From positions 14,124,322 to 14,188,321 of the forward strand of contig BROE01000022.1 of the NCBI GenBank assembly GCA_036571765.1: DNA of 64,000 nucleotides. Reading direction: 5' to 3'. The notes below the pieces were generated by a model. That model worked only from the letters and a program-made list of their open reading frames with translations, did not search any database and had not been told where the DNA came from. The position numbers and the translations under genes are program-made. Origin of the DNA: Plecoglossus altivelis. Taxonomy: Eukaryota > Chordata > Actinopteri > Osmeriformes > Plecoglossidae. Positions 36,501 through 44,359 of the stretch are shown here, piece after piece (within the stretch, counting starts at the first letter, position 1; each line of letters begins with the position of its first letter).

Positions 36501-38564
36501 GGCATAATCACCAGGTCTGAGCTGCAGCTTGACCGACTGTGGTTTAAGCTGGACAGAGTCTGTAATCAGAGGCTTGTTCTCTTCAGGTTGCAGTACATTG
36601 CTTGGGGAGATGATGTTGCCATCCATGCACCCTTTTTTAATTAACTGTCCCTCTGTGTCACAACGAGATGCTTCTGGCTCCCCTGGTTTGGTAAAGTTCT
36701 AGGAGTAAAGAACAGAAAACCAAACATGTCTTAGGGAGAAGAAAATACATTATACTGCAGCATGTTCAATAACTAAATAGAATTGTTTATATATTAGTTC
36801 CATTTTGGTTGATTCATGTTCTATATAAATCAAATTACATATAATCATAACGGCCACTGTAAACCCCATATACACAGAGTTGTTAACCAGGCTGCACTCT
36901 GCCTCCCCATTGCATTATTGTATTGTATTGTGTATTGTATTAGGTTACGTGTTGTAATTTGTTGTTATGTTAAATGGGTTGTCACCTGTTATGGTTGGCT
37001 AATCAGTTCTAAGTATTATCACTTGTGTCTTGTTCGGTTGTGCTATTCATGTTGTCACTTTTGTTTGTGTGTTTTGGAAGTCATCAATTTCTTTAGCTTT
37101 TGCTGGAAGTAAGTCTCTATCCTGTCTCGTCTTGTGTTCTAAACTGAGGTTTGTACCCCGTCTTTGTGTCATTACATACCTCTTATGTATGGAACATACT
37201 CTGTGTCCTTTGTCATCATCACAGCCATATCAAGTATCAACTAATATGCAGTAAGGATCTTTGGGTTAAAGATCACTGCTTTGTGTATAGATCAAATTCC
37301 TATTTGGTTTCGTACTTTATAAAAGAAAATGAATATAGATCTTTTACTTTTAACATCTGAGCTTTAGAAAATGTTATGGGGGAAGAAGGAAGACAGTAAT
37401 GATCAGTTGAAGAAGTTGATAAAAGGATCACGTAAATTCTCAAAACATGAATGAGATCATCATCTGACTCAGTGTGTATAGTGATATCAAGCAGATCTCA
37501 CATTATTAAGTTGGAAATTGTATGCAATTTTTTGTACATAATGATCCTTAAAGTACATAAATAAGATGTGTGCAGAGGTGCGCCAGAAAGTAATGACTAT
37601 TTAACATTGTATAAAGTTGACATTTCATTTTAGTTTTTGTATTCTTTTTTCTTAGCCAGATGTGCTCTGAAGTAATTGCCTGAGGGGTTGCGAAGGGACC
37701 TTCTGCATACCTTCATTTTTGCAGGGTGACTGTCTAAATGTTTATAATTTTGTGTTTTTCTCTTGTATTTCTCTGAGGAAGTTGAACCCGGATGTCCCCT
37801 GTTGAATTTGAAGAATTTTTGGTATACGTCTGTTCTAATGTCCTGTCTGCCTTTTAGCCTTCTCCTTAAAAACATGAGCTCTTTGGCCTTTTTGTAGACC
37901 CCATCAGCATGTTGGGTGAAGTATCAGTGGTGATGGATCTAAGTGCCCAGGTATTTAAAGATCTCAACATTCTCCTCCAGCTAAACATATCTTGCAAATT
38001 AGTAATTACACCTTGCTCATGTCTAGTTTTAGCACTGCAAACAAGCATACACACAAAAAACACAGTCCTCTTCTCACCAGTTGTTTGCACCACACACAAT
38101 ATGGTCCTGATCTGATACAGTCATTGCAGGAATGGATGACTGTCTTTGAGCATACTTCTTGGGAAAACACTACATGCAAACAAATGTATTAGACAAAATT
38201 ACTTTCAGTTGGTGAAATCTGATTATTAAGTGTGAGATTAAAATAAAGGTACAGACAATGGGCAATATTAAATTAGAAGTCCGTATTGCAAGCGTAATGA
38301 AATTCAATACATTAAATATTTTCATTGCAGTCTACAACATGTTGTTGCCTACTTTGACGATTAATAAAGGTTTGTTAAACAATCCATTAAAGGACAATTA
38401 CACTCTATGTCGTCTGCCTGCAAGTCCATTACTTTTGAGAGACAACATCAACTAATTTATTGATACACTATCTGACGCATGTAAAGTTGAAATGGCAAAG
38501 TTTCAAATTTACCATTATGTCCCTTTAGCAGAAGAAGAACTTGAAGAAACAACAACTTGTCCAT
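24447..38564 (-). CDS. itgb2: Integrin beta-2 (CD18), complete, 15 coding exons
   Basis: CD18 pairs with CD11-type alpha chains on leukocytes and binds ICAMs and complement fragment iC3b. Coding exons in gene order: 38513-38564, 38078-38169, 36512-36698, 36247-36417, 35913-36154, 33076-33234, 32870-32965, 32648-32737, 32389-32526, 32103-32293, 31666-31898, 31075-31294, 29519-29727, 29131-29297, 24447-24512. All have GT-AG borders and matching phases and sum to 2313 nt, 770 residues, against 769 in human CD18. Order: signal peptide (about 1-20), PSI domain, hybrid domain, beta-I domain with MIDAS DLSYS (D135, S137, S139), cysteine-rich EGF repeats (about 430-620), beta-tail, one membrane helix (about 701-724), and a tail with NPLF (752-755), TTT and NPTF. 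SGNLDSPEGSLDAVMQ, the membrane segment and the TTT motif favour beta-2 over beta-1 or beta-7. No stops or shifts were found, so it is probably functional. Confidence 0.93.
25005..25610 (+). mobile_element. Rex1-like LINE reverse transcriptase fragment in itgb2 intron 14
   Basis: The plus strand shows broken reverse-transcriptase text: SKILDKN, HNNLYEQ-like sequence, ILDLSAPFDTICHTTLINWL (the first catalytic block) and, after a deletion, EVLLNNTKSTVSKSN, NVKNLGVILVTILSFQPHIN. This is the Rex1/Babar type of fish LINE. Shifts, stops and an internal deletion remove the FADD box. Opposite orientation to itgb2. Confidence 0.75.
26160..26310 (-). mobile_element. LINE 3'-region fragment (Rex-like)
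   Basis: On the minus strand the text tcccaaggtttcttcctttt and ggagtttttccttg resembles the 3' untranslated region of Rex1-like LINEs such as the one ending at 51412. Short, no coding. Confidence 0.45.
29131..29297 (-). CDS. itgb2: itgb2 exon 14: transmembrane segment
   Basis: Reads CPELPNIYAIIGGSIAGVAL then IGLLLLLLIKGIIYMKDLKE, FRKFENEKSKAKWAK. Membrane helix followed by the membrane-proximal tail. Donor gtgagg. Confidence 0.93.
29519..29727 (-). CDS. itgb2: itgb2 exon 13: beta-tail domain
   Basis: Reads KCIECLGFGTGSFSKNCSMA, CKGLQYKMVKELKVNN, CKVRDVENCWLSFSTTQLDG, IDNYTAQILDTR. The cysteine spacing fits the integrin beta-tail. Acceptor tttacag, donor gtaaga. Confidence 0.93.
30060..30240. 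repeat. (GATATA)n self-complementary microsatellite in itgb2 intron 12
   Basis: About 180 bp built from gatata, tatcta and ctttataga units. Almost every stretch has its reverse complement nearby, so the whole block can fold on itself. Confidence 0.85.
31075..31294 (-). CDS. itgb2: itgb2 exon 12: I-EGF repeats 3-4
   Basis: Reads NGKCNCGKCECNPEYEGPAC, NCKKSDEQC, CSGRGSCKCNQCECLEGYER, PFC. Typical C-x-C-G-x-C-x-C integrin EGF pattern. Donor gtaaga. Confidence 0.93.
31666..31898 (-). CDS. itgb2: itgb2 exon 11: I-EGF repeats 1-2
   Basis: Reads CNNGFVGQKCECSIGEKDES, CEGRGDCVCGQCQCHAQEGG, YHGQFCECDDENCEKFQNKL, CGG. Acceptor ttgtgcag, donor gtagta. Confidence 0.93.
32103..32293 (-). CDS. itgb2: itgb2 exon 10: end of hybrid domain, start of EGF region
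   Basis: Reads IMFNVTVIADACIDETSFFI, GPLGIKDKLLVKVSTRCECT, CNGNGKVSCGMC. Acceptor tttctag, donor gtagga. Confidence 0.92.
32389..32526 (-). CDS. itgb2: itgb2 exon 9: hybrid domain
   Basis: 46 codons in phase 0: KLSSKVTVTHSELPENVRVT, YTPICNGIVGTLGDKGACEN, VGVGQL. Matches the KLSSRV segment of CD18. Confidence 0.92.
32648..32737 (-). CDS. itgb2: itgb2 exon 8: end of beta-I domain
   Basis: 30 codons: DLSAMIPKSEVGVLSADSKN then VVELIKKAYD. IPKS-VG-LS-DS-NVV-LIK-AY is conserved in CD18. Confidence 0.92.
32870..32965 (-). CDS. itgb2: itgb2 exon 7: beta-I domain
   Basis: 32 codons: DYPSVGQIATQLKNNNIQPI, FAVTQNMEKVYM. DYPSVGQ and NNIQPIFAVT are conserved in integrin beta chains. Confidence 0.92.
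33076..33234 (-). CDS. itgb2: itgb2 exon 6: beta-I domain
   Basis: 53 codons: DIIGWRNSSTRLIVLATDAG, FHMAGDGKLAGILEPNDENC, HLRSHLYAKSNEM. The ATDAGFH-AGDGKL-GI segment contains metal-site residues of the beta-I domain. Confidence 0.93.
33559..33621. repeat. 22-bp inverted repeat around an 18-bp spacer in itgb2 intron 5
   Basis: The left arm ttttaaatgcaaggggcggg ac and the right arm gtcctgcccctctgcattta aaa are near-perfect reverse complements. It is preceded by an aaat microsatellite (33520-33545). It could be the core of a small non-autonomous element or a stable hairpin. Confidence 0.7.
33940..34470 (+). repeat. Interspersed repeat family R1, copy B
   Basis: Block gctatagccgatcaccattc (33975-34165), followed by block gttaccattttttgagac to ttgtgtagtgaatttgaagt (34190-34465). 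Both match copy A at 3090-3820 but in swapped order. Non-coding. Confidence 0.5.
35913..36154 (-). CDS. itgb2: itgb2 exon 5: beta-I domain, ligand-specificity region
   Basis: Reads FGSFVDKTVLPFTNTNKAKL, CDEKELNCQPAFGYRHVVSM, SKQFISGNLDSPEGSLDAVM, QATVCG. The region between the two cysteines corresponds to the specificity-determining loop. SGNLDSPEG provides metal-coordinating residues. Confidence 0.93.
36247..36417 (-). CDS. itgb2: itgb2 exon 4: start of beta-I domain with MIDAS
   Basis: Reads MPHTFTLEFQRVEGYPVDLY then YLMDLSYSMEDDLREVKRLG. DLSYS is the DxSxS metal-ion-dependent adhesion site. Donor gtagca. Confidence 0.94.
36512..36698 (-). CDS. itgb2: itgb2 exon 3: PSI/hybrid domain
   Basis: Reads NFTKPGEPEASRCDTEGQLI, KKGCMDGNIISPSNVLQPEE, SVQLKPQSVKLQLRPG. 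Matches the N-F-T-G-EP-RCDT start and LRPG end of the corresponding CD18 exon. Confidence 0.93.
37620..38035 (-). mobile_element. LINE reverse-transcriptase C-terminal remnant in itgb2 intron 2
   Basis: On the minus strand one frame reads NVEIFKYLGT, as in the conserved block after the LINE polymerase domain, and then HADGVYKKAKELMFLRRRLK after shifts. A further frame continues to about 37630. It is too degraded to name a clade. It ends about 40 bp from the PSI exon. Confidence 0.5.
38078..38169 (-). CDS. itgb2: itgb2 exon 2: PSI domain
   Basis: Reads FSQEVCSKTVIHSCNDCIRS then GPYCVWCKQL. C-x-x-CI-SGP-C-WC is the PSI signature of integrin beta chains. Acceptor catgtag, donor gtgaga. Not visible as an ORF because it is only 92 nt. 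Confidence 0.92.
38513..38564 (-). CDS. itgb2: itgb2 exon 1: start codon and signal peptide
   Basis: ATG at 38564-38562 gives MDKLLFLQVLLLLKGHN, a basic residue followed by a Leu-rich core, with donor gtaaat. The phase (17 codons plus 1) matches exon 2 exactly, and the joined frame has the CD18 length. No promoter motif was assigned upstream. Confidence 0.85.
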
Positions 38565-41048
38565 TTCCTGATAAAAGCAAACAGGATAATTTGCTTACAA
38601 CGCTAACCATCTCTATAACATAAATATATACTCCATCAAAGCTTGATGATGTTCATTCAATAAAAGCCGTTTCTATATATTTCTTGCTCACATATAAGGA
38701 AAATATGGATTCATAAAAATGTGTGATTATTCATAAAACAAACTAAGTACAACAGGGAATCTTTGACCAGGAGACCACCAACATGTTTACGTTTAGCAGG
38801 GCCTTAAAATAAGTGTCAGAATTCATTTGAAGGGTTATGAATAACCACTGATGATAAAAATTTTACATATTTGGAAGCACACAATAGACATTAAAGTTAT
38901 ATGTCTAACTAGTTTAGTGTTAAGTTTAAAAGTTAGGTGTCTGACAAAGTTTAAAGTTTAAGTCAAACTAGTTGCTGTCAGACAGGTAACTACTTATACA
39001 CTAAACTTGGTAAAAGAAATATACTGAAATAACTAAAATGATTGAAAAATACATTAAAAAATGTAACCTGTCTTTCTAAAGGAAGTATTTTGAATTGTTC
39101 ACAGCAACAGGTCATTGTAAACTTACCTCCTTGCACTCTTTTTACAGTTTAGTGATTAAACCAAACAATGAGGCTTGAAAGTAGAACAGGAAATGAATGC
39201 TTGGCCTCTGGTTCACTAGAGGTTTACACCCTTTCCGTTCTCTCAAAGATGTGCAACACTGTTGAAGATTTCTTCTTAGATTCAGTGGTGGAACTGGATG
39301 AGCTGATAATAGACAAACCATTTTCTAAATCTTCACATTAATTCAACTTTTGCTTGTTTGATAGTTATATACCTAATCCAAAGTAAAAGTCAGCAATCAC
39401 TGCAACCTGCTAATGGAACAAAATATTTCAACACAGCAATTTAAGCTTTAATACTTTAATACTATCATCAGTAAAGGAAAATAACTGATGATATGTGAGG
39501 CTCAACAAAGTACAGTTCAACTCTACACATTAGGACTTTTGTAACTACCTTTCCTATATTTTTTTACAAACAATAACATCCACTGAAAATATATGTGATG
39601 TACATTGTGAAAAAATAATCGAAAGAAATTAAACAGTATGTATAATAAAAGATCATGTACCTAGGCCAGCAACCTCCACCCTTTGAAAATAATTTTTGTT
39701 GTGCCAATAAAACCTACTTCTGTCGAAACACCCAATGTTGAGAGTATGAGTTAACAGAAAGGAAGCAGGGTGATGCAACAAACAATTTAGAAAGAGGAAT
39801 CTATGATGTACACATGTTCAATGAGTCAAGAGGGTGTTACCAAAAAGATAACATACCCAAAACATTGAACATTTGTGAGCGTACCCAAATATATATATTC
39901 ACTTTACTTGTAATGTAACAGCTGACTGAATAGAGTAAAAATAAACTATAAATGTATTCTAAATTTGAATACAATTTCAGATCCTTTGAATTCATAGTGA
40001 ATCATGAGGCCTCATGCCTCTTCACTTCCTATTTGATTTTGTAATGTATTGTAGGTGGACTTTCAAGGATGTTGTACTTCCAAGTTTGGGCAAGATGAAC
40101 TGTTATTGACAGTGGTCTGTGTTTTAATACCCTTTGTAATGTTAAAACAACATGGGATCTCCCAAGTTTCACAGGACACAAGAATCAAATTTTTAAAAGA
40201 AGAAATAAATCAACAGTTATTGTCCAAATCGTATTGTTGCTTTCTGTTTCTCCTCTCACTGGTCACAACACCAGATTGTTTGAACATCCTCTGACTCTAC
40301 AATCCAAATGGATTTGAAAATCAACTATCGACATGATGACATTTTCCAAGGCTTTGTCAGAAGATATCGTCTGCCAAATTTGGTGGATTGGACAACATTT
40401 GTAGAAGAAGTACAGAAATAACGTTTTCTCATTCAATAAAAATGGAGGCTTCATGGAATTGGCTTATATTACATGATACCATGAGACAAAGAAATCACTT
40501 ACTAAAGACAACAGTTATTGGTGGATTTTTGCTTCCCTTGGCCACTCCCAGTAGTCACATATCATCTCAACTTTATGAACTTCCTGAAAAGAAGGTTCTG
40601 AGTCAAGCTACCAAGTTTGGTGGTGATATGTTGTTTGATTTGATGATTTGTTGAGATATGATTCCAACTTCTTGTTTGGTGGCTTTGCTGACAGTTTTGA
40701 TTGTCTGTACCAAGCAAACAATTTAGAATATCAAAAATCCCATTGATAGGGTAAGGGTTAGTATAGGGCTAGGGTTAGTTACCTGTATTGTACAGAAAAA
40801 TACAATATGGTTACCGTTATAACTGTAAGATATAGCTGAAAGCAGCAATGAGGTGGCCAAAAAGGTCAAACATCCAAGAAAACATTTTAAACATCCTCGG
40901 GGAAGGGTTCCAAGTGGACACAGCCAATTTTATGCGAATACATGAAAGATTTGCTGGGATACGAGCCAACTTCCTGTTTGGCAGCTCTGCGGCCCAAATT
41001 CTCAAAAGCGTAGTACGTACATATTACTTGGTTGGTTTCAGTTTTTTT
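38565..41048. other. Upstream of itgb2, mostly unrecognised
   Basis: AT-rich. It should contain the itgb2 5' untranslated region and promoter, which I cannot delimit. From about 40050 to 41000 there is degenerate repeat-like text (ttcctgtttggcagctctgc, ccaagtttggtggtgatatg) related to segments near 2600 and 8100. No supported gene. Confidence 0.4.
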
Positions 41049-41175
41049 ATCCCTCACGCAATGAGTTGTGGGCAATATTAGCCGTTAGAGTGTGCATTGA
41101 TCTACACTTTGAATTCTAACCGGAAAAAGTAGACCATCCGGGTATCTTTGGAACATTCATTTCAATATACTACGT
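41049..41175 (+). repeat. Left arm of a 120-bp inverted repeat
   Basis: From caatgagttgtgggc through actttgaattctaaccgg to cgggtatctttgga and tactac. Matches the reverse complement of 42943-43063 with about 85-90 percent identity by eye. The arms bracket about 1.8 kb that includes a LINE fragment. Confidence 0.75.
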
Positions 41176-41796
41176 TTTGATGTACAAATTAATTTTTTGA
41201 GTGCTATTAAGGGCAGATAGCCTGCAAATTGGGACGCAGCACATGTTTAATGATATAATTTGCCAAATTTGACGAAGATTAAAAAACATTTGTATTCTGC
41301 GATCGTAATAATAATAAAACTAACAAAACAGTGAGTGCCTTAAAGCTTAGCTGCTTGGCTCCTGTTGTGAGCAAAAAGTCTCCAGACTTGCCCACTCTGA
41401 AGGTGTGGTAGGTTTTTTTAGAAGGCACTCGTTCAAAAAGGCACTCGTTCTTTGTAACTTCGCTGCTTGGCCACCAATAACAAGAAAAGGTCAAAATTCA
41501 CAGAAGTTCGCATTTCTGTCCAGACTGTATCCAACTGTAAACAACTAGACACTTTTGATGCCTGTGTTTTGAAAAGACAGGTTAACAGGTTGCCTTGTTT
41601 GCCATGGACAAGTATAGGGCTTCATAAATATTATTTAAGAAGTAATGGTCTACCTGGCCTTTAAAGATGTTAGGTGTGCACAAGAGAGACAGCGTTCAAG
41701 ATGAGCTACAATGACAATGTGGAGTAAACCATCACTTTCGTTTTGTGCCACTAGCTTTTAAGCAGTTACTGGTTACTCCACTCATGGCTAGAAGAT

Positions 41797-42940
41797 TAGA
41801 GAGATACAATTTCAGAGACTACATTTCTCCTGGTGAGGAGCCTACCGACCACCTCTGTGACTTCCGCCAAGGTGACCGATGAGTCCGCCTCTGCTTCCTC
41901 CTCGGAAGACATGACGGCAGGATTGAGGAGATCCTCAAAGTATTCCTTCCACAGTGCAACAACGTCCCCAGTTGAGGTCAGCAGTCTCCGCCAGCACCGT
42001 AAGCTGTGACTAGCACAGAAGTCCAGTAACAAAACATCGCTCAGGTTCAGATCGGGGGGGCCATCCTTCCCAATCACTCCTCCCCTGGAGTCACTGTTTT
42101 GCCCGTTGGCGTTGCGGGCGTTGAAGTCGCCCAGCAGAACAATTAAGTCCCTGCTCGGTGCACTGTCCAGTACCCCTCCCAGGGACTCCAAGAAGTCCGG
42201 GTACTCTGCACTTTTACTCGGCCTATAGGATGACACAAAAGTGAGAGACCTGTGCCGCGCTTGAGGGCACAGGAACGTGAACCTCCCGTTCACTGGGGTA
42301 GACGCCAATACGCGGCAGCTGAGCAACGGGGCTATAAGCAAGCCCACGCCAGCTCCCCGCCTCTCCCCGCTGGCAATGCCTGAGAAATGGAGAGTCCAGC
42401 CTCTCTCTCAATAATGGATCCGGAACCCAAGCTGTGGAGGCGAGGCCGACTATGTCTAGCCAGTAACGCTCGACCTCTGCAGAAGATCGGGCTTCCTCTC
42501 CGCCAGCAAGGTGACATTCCATGTCTCCAGCGCTAAAGACTGAGTGCATGGCCTCAGTCGTCCAGGCACCTGCCTCTGACCACCACCCAAAACACACTGC
42601 ACCGGCCCCCTATGGTCCTTCCTGTGGGTAGTGGGCCTGGAGGAAGGTGGTCCCACATTGCCTTTTCGGGCTGTACCTGGCCGGGTCCCATGGGCAAAGA
42701 TCCGGCCAACAGGCGCTCACCTGCAAGCACCCACTCCAGGCAACGTAACGGATCTAGTTGGTCTTGTTATCATAGGGGGGTAGGTGAACCGCACTTAGTC
42801 TGGCTAGTCACCTAGAACCAGTTTGCCCTGGGAGACACTACCAGGGGCTGATTGCCCCTGACAACATAGCCCAACATAGGATCATCTGGGCACTCAAACC
42901 CCTCCACCGTGTAAAGGTGGCGGTTCAAGAAGTGGGTCCC
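41797..42940 (-). mobile_element. LINE family A, 5' half with endonuclease (3' truncated)
   Basis: On the minus strand: the LINE 5' leader (ccgccacctttacacggtgg to 42600), then broken endonuclease frames. These include METWNVT-like text, GVGLLIAPLLS, FTPVN-like ASTPVNGRFTFLCPQ, ESLGGVLDSAPSRDLIVLLG and DFNARN (an AP-endonuclease block), then GPPDLNLSDVLLLDFCASHS. After FCASHSL the frame jumps to CWRRLLTSTGDVVALWKEYF, so a piece is deleted. Unusually for a LINE the 5' end is kept and the 3' part is missing. Confidence 0.8.
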
Positions 42941-42942
42941 AA

Positions 42943-43063
42943 ATCATAGTATGTAGAAATGACTATTCCAAAGATACCCAGATGGTGTACTTCTTCCAGT
43001 TAGAATTCAAAGTGCCAATCGATGCACATTCCAATGGCTAATTTTGCCCACAACTCATTGTAA
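42943..43063 (-). repeat. Right arm of the 120-bp inverted repeat
   Basis: Reverse complement of 41054-41175: gggtatctttggaatagtca, actttgaattctaactgg, gcaaaattagcc, gttgtgggc. It sits between the LINE 5' end and the Tc1 left terminus at 43069. Confidence 0.75.
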
Positions 43064-43068
43064 ATATA

Positions 43069-44355
43069 CACTCACCGGCCACTTTATTAGGTACACCATG
43101 CTAGTAACAGGTTGGATCCCCTTTTGCCTTCAGAACCGCCTCAATTCTTCGTGGCATAGATACAACAAGGTGCTGGAAGCATTCCTCAGAGAGTTTGGTC
43201 AATATTGACATGATGGCATCACACAGTTGGCGCAGATTTGTCGGCTGCACATCCATGATGCGAATCTCCCGTTCCACCACATCCCAAAGATGCTCTATTG
43301 GATTGAGATCTGGTGACTGTGGAGGCCATTTGAGTACAGTGAACTCATTGTCATGTTCAAGAAACCAGTCTGAGATGATTCCAGCTTTATGACATGGTGC
43401 ATTATCCTGCTGAAAGTAGCCATCAGAAGTTGGGTACATTGTGGTCATAAAGGGATGGACATGGTCAGCAACAATACTCAGGTAGGCTGTGGCGTTGCAA
43501 CGATGCTCAATTGGTACCAAGGGCCCCAAAGAGTGCCAAGAAAATATTCCCCACACCATTACACCACCACCACAAGCCTGAACTGTTGATACAAGGCAGG
43601 ATGGATCCATGCTTTCATGTTGTTGACGCCAAATTCTGACCCTACCATCCGAATGTCGGCAGGCTAGACAATCGAGACCTGGCATACAGACCCAGCGACC
43701 ATCTTTTTCCAATCTTTTCTATTGGTCAAGTGGTTGATGACGTTGTGGGCAAAGTGGTATAGCCTCATTCCTGTTCTTGACACGCTCGAAATAGTGAGTA
43801 GTGCCGGTGTGGTCTTCTGCTGCTGTAGCCCGTCTGCCTCAAAGTTTGACGTACTGTGCGTTCAGATATGCTCTTCTGCCTACCTTGGTTTTAATGGTGG
43901 TTATTTGAGTCACTGTCGTCTTTCTATCAGCTCGAACCAGTTTGGCCATTCTCCTCTGACCTTTGGCATCAACAAGGCATTTCCGCCTACAAAACTGTCG
44001 CTCACTGGATATTTTTTTCTTTTTCGGACCATTCTCTGTAAACCCTATACATGGTTGTGAGTGAAAATCCCAGTAGATCAGCAGTGTGTCTTTTGGCAGG
44101 CAGAACGCAAAATACTTACGCACCAGCCTGTTCTAGCACCAAACCGAACCATGGCCATTCTCAAAGTCACTCAATCACGCTGTTCTTCCTGCCTACTGAC
44201 ATGCCTGGTTCTGAACTGTCAGGAGAGTTGCTTGCCATGTACTACATGCTAAATGAACTGAGTTGCCGACAATGTGTTTTGGCTGATTAGAATTAAGTGT
44301 GTAATCCGAGGCAGGTTGGACGGGTGTACTATACATAAAGTTGACCGGTGGAGTG
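43069..44355 (-). mobile_element. Tc1/mariner transposon with both terminal repeats
   Basis: The left end cactcaccggccactttatt aggtacacc (43069-43097) and the right end ggtgtactatacataaagtt gaccggtggagtg (44323-44355) are diverged inverted copies, both next to ta-rich target text. The transposase is on the minus strand and is broken near its centre and amino terminus. About 1.29 kb, close to the usual Tc1 length. Confidence 0.85.
43101..44140 (-). pseudogene. Tc1 transposase pseudogene
   Basis: The carboxy-terminal frame (43101-43712) reads WVCMPGLDCLACRHSDGRVR, IWRQQHESMDPSC, GGGVMVWGIFSW, GYFQQDNAPCHKAGIISDWF and WPPQSPDLNPIEHLWDVVER. These contain the second Asp (QDNAPCH) and the final Glu (NPIEHLW) of the DD34E triad. 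The amino-terminal DNA-binding part is in other frames (43839-44123). The segment carrying the first Asp is damaged near 43712. Inactive. Confidence 0.88.
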
Positions 44356-44359
44356 CGTA

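Noticed and set aside
36227..36626. Longer intronic continuations of integrin frames (for example HLVLSSYSIG upstream of MPHTF)
   Set aside because: They read through splice sites. The exon borders are fixed by phase and by similarity to CD18.
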